In this document: positions 6,755 to 9,862 of the stretch, in pieces
How positions within the stretch are numbered: position 1 is the first letter of the stretch
Layout of the letters: every line of letters begins with the position of its first letter
Assembly: GCA_018665505.1 (NCBI GenBank)
Contig: JABJCS010000305.1
Span: 1-9,862 of the forward strand
Reading direction: 5' to 3'
Origin: Alphaproteobacteria bacterium
GTDB lineage: Bacteria > Pseudomonadota > Alphaproteobacteria > UBA8366
DNA length: 9,862 nucleotides
Made by a program: the position numbers and the translations under genes
The notes under the pieces: generated by a model
The model's input: the letters and a program-made list of their open reading frames with translations, nothing else
Databases searched by the model: none
What the model was told of the DNA's origin: nothing

Positions 6755-7897
6755 TTAACTCATCAACCCGTAAAACTTACCGGCGTTCTCACAGGTGATC
6801 TTGTGGATTTGATCCGCCGACAATCCGGCGAACTGCTCTTCGATATATTTATCTGAATCAGGCCACACACCATCCCCATGTGGATAGTCCGAGCCCCACA
6901 TCAATGTCTCAAGGCCAATATCGTCGATCATGCGGGCGCCGATCATGTCATATTGGAATGTCGCCTTGCATTGACGCTTCCAATAATCGCTCGGCTTCAT
7001 CTTGAGATTGAGGTCGTGGAAGCGGTCTTCCCATTCGAAATCCATCCGGTCGAGCGCATAAGGCAACCAGCCGATACCGCTTTCGCCCAAGGCGATACGC
7101 ACATTCGGATAGGTCTCCAAGACACCGCCGCCGATCACCGCCGCGACAATGTTTATCAGATGCATCTGAAAGCCCGAGACGACGGTAAAGATCGCCGCTC
7201 GGCGGGTCATTTGATCGTAATCACCAAATTTATCGATCGGGACCGCCGGAAATGTGTGGAAATGCAGCGGCAAGCCGGTTTCGTTCACGGCCTCCCAAAT
7301 CGGCTTCCACATCGGATGATACATCGGCTCCATATCCCAGGAGCACGATAGCTCGAGTCCCTTCAAACCAAGATCGGCCGCCCGGTAAATTTCCTTTGCC
7401 GACGCATCCGGATCGCCATACGGCAGACAGGCCAGCGGAATTTGCCGGTCCGGGTATTTCAGGAATTCCGCCGCCAACCAATCGTTATAGATGCGGTACA
7501 TCTCATTCGCGGCGTCGTGATCTTGCAGTTTCGAGGCAGCCCCCAGAATACCGTACATCACCTCCGCGTCAACATTGTCGCGCTCCATGTCCTTGAGCCG
7601 AAGTTCCGGCGTCGAGACCCGGCGAATGTCCTTCTTACCGTCATCATAGAGGCCGGTCGCCGCCATTAAATCAGCCCGCGCGTGGGTTCCCGGAATATAC
7701 TTCGCACCCGCCGGGCCCAAGCCATTCTTCAAGCCGAAAGACGTGCCATTCTTGCAGGTCCAATACGGGCCGTCCGGACCGTCGGTGACATACGGCATCC
7801 GATCCTTCATGGCGGAGGCGGCCTCGCTCGTGAACAAGTCGGGCGGCATCCAGCACATATCGATGTGGCAATCCGCCGAAATACGCTTGTAATCCAT
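6755..7897 (-). CDS. Amidohydrolase family protein (PF04909 type, ACMSD/LigW-like)
   Basis: A complete protein of 380 residues with the metal-dependent TIM-barrel amidohydrolase-2 fold, whose members decarboxylate or hydrolyse aromatic and related acids using one divalent metal. Visible metal and catalytic positions are ADCHID (Asp9, His11, a DxH version of the N-terminal HxH), LHFHTF (His212/His214), LGESGIGWLP (Glu272) and WGSDYPH (Asp337), in the expected order. The last two motifs are hallmarks of the group that includes aminocarboxymuconate-semialdehyde decarboxylase and gamma-resorcylate decarboxylase. The exact substrate cannot be deduced. The ATG at 7897 is preceded by GAGGGG with 10 bases of spacing. 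There is no signal peptide. It is the first gene of the leftward group; the two alpha/beta hydrolases follow, a combination suggestive of breakdown of a ring-derived or amide/ester compound (inference). It diverges from the trp leader. Confidence 0.92.
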   Translation of the reverse strand: MDYKRISADCHIDMCWMPPDLFTSEAASAMKDRMPYVTDGPDGPYWTCKNGTSFGLKNGLGPAGAKYIPGTHARADLMAATGLYDDGKKDIRRVSTPELRLKDMERDNVDAEVMYGILGAASKLQDHDAANEMYRIYNDWLAAEFLKYPDRQIPLACLPYGDPDASAKEIYRAADLGLKGLELSCSWDMEPMYHPMWKPIWEAVNETGLPLHFHTFPAVPIDKFGDYDQMTRRAAIFTVVSGFQMHLINIVAAVIGGGVLETYPNVRIALGESGIGWLPYALDRMDFEWEDRFHDLNLKMKPSDYWKRQCKATFQYDMIGARMIDDIGLETLMWGSDYPHGDGVWPDSDKYIEEQFAGLSADQIHKITCENAGKFYGLMS

Positions 7898-8001
7898 CGC
7901 GGTCAGTCCCCTCGGGAGTAAATGTCCTGCCAGTGACGTATAACGCGATTGAGCCTTGAACAGGGAAAGGTCCGGACAACTTCGCGCCCACCAAATCCCA
8001 A
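7898..8001. other. Intergenic region upstream of the amidohydrolase
   Basis: The minus-strand ribosome binding site GAGGGG (7908-7913) lies here. GTTATACG on the minus strand (around 7938-7945) is a weak -10 candidate without a convincing -35. I see no operator palindrome, small gene or repeat in the rest of this stretch. Confidence 0.4.
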
Positions 8002-8033
8002 TTGACCGTCGCGCGGCTTTATGGCTCTATAGC
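8002..8033 (+). promoter_or_regulatory. Candidate promoter of the trp leader
   Basis: TTGACC (8002-8007) is a good -35. The -10 is either TCTATA (8026-8031, 18-base spacer) or TATAGC (8028-8033, 20-base spacer). Either places the start of transcription at about 8038-8040, that is at or next to the A of the trpL start codon, so trpL may be leaderless. No Shine-Dalgarno precedes trpL. From memory, leaderless trpL is described in Sinorhizobium meliloti. Confidence 0.5.
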
Positions 8034-8039
8034 GCCATC

Positions 8040-8093
8040 ATGAGAGACACATTTGCGATTACGAAATCAAATTGGTGGTGGCTGCGTTCATAA
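8040..8093 (+). CDS. trpL: trp operon leader peptide with three consecutive Trp codons
   Basis: The open frame encodes [17 protein letters not shown], 17 residues, ending in TAA. Codons 12-14 (8073-8081) are TGG TGG TGG. It lies 126 bp upstream of trpE(G) and just before alternative hairpins and an intrinsic terminator, the arrangement of rhizobial and Azospirillum trpE(G) leaders. Its role is to sense charged tRNA-Trp: when tryptophan is scarce the ribosome stalls at the Trp run and frees the downstream antiterminator segment. The ATG has no Shine-Dalgarno and probably sits at the very 5' end of the mRNA. A chance occurrence of WWW in frame with a start and stop, directly before a terminator and trpE, is very unlikely. 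Confidence 0.93.
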   Translation: MRDTFAITKSNWWWLRS

Positions 8094-8160
8094 AACGGCG
8101 GCCCAAACTCTTATGTGTGAATTCGATGGCTGCCGGAACACGGGCAGCCATTTGTTTTTT
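8080..8160 (+). promoter_or_regulatory. Tryptophan attenuator: mutually exclusive hairpins 1:2, 2:3 and 3:4
   Basis: Segment 1 is GGCTGC (8080-8085), overlapping the last Trp codon. Segment 2 is CGGCGGCC (8096-8103). Segment 3 is GGCTGCCG (8128-8135). Segment 4 is GGCAGCCAT (8143-8151). Segment 1 can pair with 8098-8103 (6 bp, one G-U), segment 2 with segment 3 (8 bp, one G-U), and segment 3 with segment 4 (9 bp plus the T-run). Segments 1 and 3 share the core GGCTGC and compete for the same partner. A ribosome stalled on the Trp codons covers segment 1, so 2:3 forms and transcription continues into trpE(G). A ribosome that reaches the stop codon covers or frees segment 2 such that the 3:4 terminator forms. 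Confidence 0.85.
8126..8160 (+). terminator. Rho-independent terminator of the trp leader (attenuator stem 3:4)
   Basis: ATGGCTGCC (8126-8134) and GGCAGCCAT (8143-8151) form a perfect 9-bp stem with an 8-base loop, followed by TTGTTTTTT (8152-8160). This is the strongest terminator in the window. Termination here would release a leader RNA of about 120 bases, comparable to the rhizobial rnTrpL small RNA. Confidence 0.92.
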
Positions 8161-8219
8161 CGACGTCGGCATCGCTCGGGGCTCGGACGGTCGAGGAAGA
8201 CTTGAAGGAAGCTGATGCC

Positions 8220-9862
8220 ATGACGAATATGGAAAATAACGACTTTACCACCAAGGGCGGCGTCACAGTGCGCCGTACCACGGAAACCGAAACCTATGAA
8301 GGCGCGCGCATGCTGTTGGTCGACTCGCTCGACTCGCATCGCGGCGTCCTGCTTTCCTCCGACTTTGAGTATCCGGGTCGATACACGCGTTGGGATATGG
8401 GCTTCATCGATCCTCCGGTGGAGGTCTCCGCAATAGGCCGCGCCGCGCGAGTGCGGGCGCTCAGCGACCGCGGTCGGATACTTGTCGATGCCGTTGCTAA
8501 ACGTTTGCCAGAATTGGACTTCCTTGAGAGTCACGCGCTAACGGACGACGGTTTTACCGTCCAGATCAAGCAATCGACCGAGCGCTTCCCCGAAGAGCAA
8601 CGCAGCAAGCAGCCCTCGACCTTCTCCTTGGTACGCGAATTCCTGGATTTCTTCAGCGCGCCGCAAGAAGAAGCTTTCTTCGGCCTCTACGGATCATTCG
8701 GCTATAATCTGGCGTTCCAGTTCGAGCCGCTGGACCGCAAACAGAATCTCGACGGTGATCAGCGCGATCTACTGCTCTATCTGCCGGACCGCTTGCTCCT
8801 GGTCGACCATCAACGCGGCGAGGCGCTGTGGCATAATTACGAGTTCGAAGTCGACGGTCACTCGACCGCAGGCATGGCGCGGCGCGGCCCCGTGGAAGAA
8901 TTCAAATTCGCCGATCCCGCACCGACAGCGAGCGATCACCAGCCCGGCGAATACGGTGTGACGGTCAGCAAGGCCAAGGAATACTTCAAGTCCGGTGACT
9001 TGTTCGAAACCGTCCCCGGCGTAAACACCTGGCAGCCGGTCGAGGAGCCCCCTTCGGTCATCTTCCGGCGGTTGATGAAGGTCAATCCGGCCCCCTACGG
9101 CTTCTTCATGAATATTGGCGAACAAGAATATCTCGTCGGCGCTTCGCCTGAAATGTTCGTACGGGTCGACGGTCGTCAGGTCGAGACCTGCCCGATTTCC
9201 GGCACCATCCGACGCGGCACCGATCCGATCCATGACGCCAGTCAAATCCTGACCTTGCTGAACTCGAAGAAGGACGAGTCGGAGCTTACCATGTGCACCG
9301 ATGTCGACCGTAACGATAAATCTCGCATCTGCGAGCCGGGATCGGTGAAGGTTATCGGACGGCGTCAGATCGAGATGTATTCGCGGTTGATCCACACGGT
9401 CGACCACGTGGTCGGCACGTTGCGATCGGAATACGACGCTCTCGACGCGTTCCTCTCGCACGCCTGGGCGGTCACAGTCACCGGTGCGCCGAAGAAATGG
9501 GCAATGCAGTTTATCGAGGATCATGAACGCTCGCCGCGTCGCTGGTATGGTGGCGCCGTCGGAGCGGCCTTCGCCAACGGTAATATGAACACCGGCCTCA
9601 CCTTGCGGACGATCCAGTTCAAGGACGGCATCGCCTCAGTCCGCGCGGGAGCCACGCTATTGTTCGATTCCGACCCGAACGAGGAAGAGAACGAAATTCA
9701 TCTGAAGGCCTCGGCTTTCCTCGATGCGATCAGCAAGCCGACCCCGGTGGGCCATAACGCGGAAACACCGATGCAAGCGCAGACCGGTGCCGGCAAACGC
9801 ATCCTGCTGATCGATCACGAGGATTCCTTCGTCCACACTTTAGCGAACTATTTCCGCCAGAC
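8220..9862 (+). CDS. trpE(G): Fused anthranilate synthase TrpE(G), partial at the right edge
   Basis: 547 complete codons are present. The enzyme converts chorismate and glutamine to anthranilate, the first step of tryptophan synthesis. Residues 1-515 are the TrpE part: the N-terminal regulatory region contains RGVLLSS, which may correspond to the Trp-binding LLES of TrpE; the chorismate-binding half contains GDLFETVPG (259-267), CPISGTIRRG, DESELTMCTDVDRNDKSR (about 353-370), TVTGAPKKWAM (about 419-429) and RAGATLLFDS. A linker of some 12 residues (HNAETPMQAQTGAGKR) leads to the glutamine amidotransferase (TrpG) domain, which starts at ILLIDHEDSFVHTLANYF (528 on); its catalytic Cys-His-Glu is outside the window. 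The ATG at 8220 has AAGGAAG upstream (8205-8211, 8-base spacing). A second ATG at 8229 is possible. The fused form and its wording are those of rhizobia and Azospirillum. Expression is controlled by the attenuator upstream, and probably by feedback inhibition. Confidence 0.96.
   Translation, partial: MTNMENNDFTTKGGVTVRRTTETETYEGARMLLVDSLDSHRGVLLSSDFEYPGRYTRWDMGFIDPPVEVSAIGRAARVRALSDRGRILVDAVAKRLPELDFLESHALTDDGFTVQIKQSTERFPEEQRSKQPSTFSLVREFLDFFSAPQEEAFFGLYGSFGYNLAFQFEPLDRKQNLDGDQRDLLLYLPDRLLLVDHQRGEALWHNYEFEVDGHSTAGMARRGPVEEFKFADPAPTASDHQPGEYGVTVSKAKEYFKSGDLFETVPGVNTWQPVEEPPSVIFRRLMKVNPAPYGFFMNIGEQEYLVGASPEMFVRVDGRQVETCPISGTIRRGTDPIHDASQILTLLNSKKDESELTMCTDVDRNDKSRICEPGSVKVIGRRQIEMYSRLIHTVDHVVGTLRSEYDALDAFLSHAWAVTVTGAPKKWAMQFIEDHERSPRRWYGGAVGAAFANGNMNTGLTLRTIQFKDGIASVRAGATLLFDSDPNEEENEIHLKASAFLDAISKPTPVGHNAETPMQAQTGAGKRILLIDHEDSFVHTLANYFRQ

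Noticed and set aside
5798..6856. A 352-codon plus-strand open frame
   Set aside because: It is antisense to the first hydrolase and to the end of the amidohydrolase, both of which have intact catalytic motifs, and it lacks any family signature.
8088..8534. A 148-codon minus-strand open frame across the trp attenuator
   Set aside because: It runs through the terminator and into the antisense of trpE(G); the attenuator explains the intergenic sequence.
8769..9524. A 251-codon minus-strand open frame
   Set aside because: It is antisense to the well-conserved trpE(G) chorismate-binding domain and has no signature of its own.
1..9862. CRISPR array, tRNA/rRNA, insertion sequence or phage attachment site
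   Set aside because: No spaced direct repeats, cloverleaf sequences, transposase motifs or flanking direct repeats were seen in reading both strands.

Overview
The window looks like a chromosomal segment of an alphaproteobacterium, probably near the Rhodospirillales/Azospirillum side. Three things point that way: a fused anthranilate synthase of the TrpE(G) type preceded by a three-tryptophan leader peptide, a free-standing cereblon-like CULT protein close to the one known from Magnetospirillum, and a CTTCGACAAGCTCAGG-type extragenic palindrome. The DNA is moderately GC-rich and densely coding. I see no insertion sequence, tRNA, rRNA, CRISPR array or phage gene.

Layout. (1) Positions 1-3749, minus strand: a likely operon transcribed leftwards encodes an FAD-dependent amine oxidase, an MmgE/PrpD-family dehydratase/decarboxylase and, 5 bp further on, the large subunit of an aconitase/isopropylmalate-dehydratase-type Fe-S hydro-lyase cut by the left edge. 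This is a small-acid or amine catabolic cassette whose pathway I cannot name. (2) Positions 3836-4868: msrA (plus strand) converges with a CULT-domain gene (minus strand), 7 bp apart. (3) Positions 4897-4957: a long imperfect palindrome of the alphaproteobacterial REP-like kind. (4) Positions 4968-7897, minus strand: an amidohydrolase (ACMSD/LigW-like family), then two tandem paralogous alpha/beta hydrolases about 60% identical to each other, with overlapping stop and start codons. A terminator-like hairpin sits between the amidohydrolase and the hydrolase pair. (5) Positions 8002-9862, plus strand: a complete tryptophan attenuation region (candidate promoter, 17-codon trpL with Trp-Trp-Trp, mutually exclusive hairpins, intrinsic terminator) followed by trpE(G), cut by the right edge at the start of its glutamine amidotransferase domain.

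The best-supported regulatory system is the trp attenuator: segments 1, 2, 3 and 4 can all be drawn from the sequence, and trpL may be translated from a leaderless transcript. The most unusual gene is the CULT protein, which keeps the zinc cysteines and the aromatic cage that binds thalidomide-type ligands in cereblon. It has Phe where I recall the Magnetospirillum homologue having Tyr, as human cereblon does, and it sits next to a protein-repair gene. The most open question in metabolism is the amine oxidase / PrpD / LeuC-like cassette.
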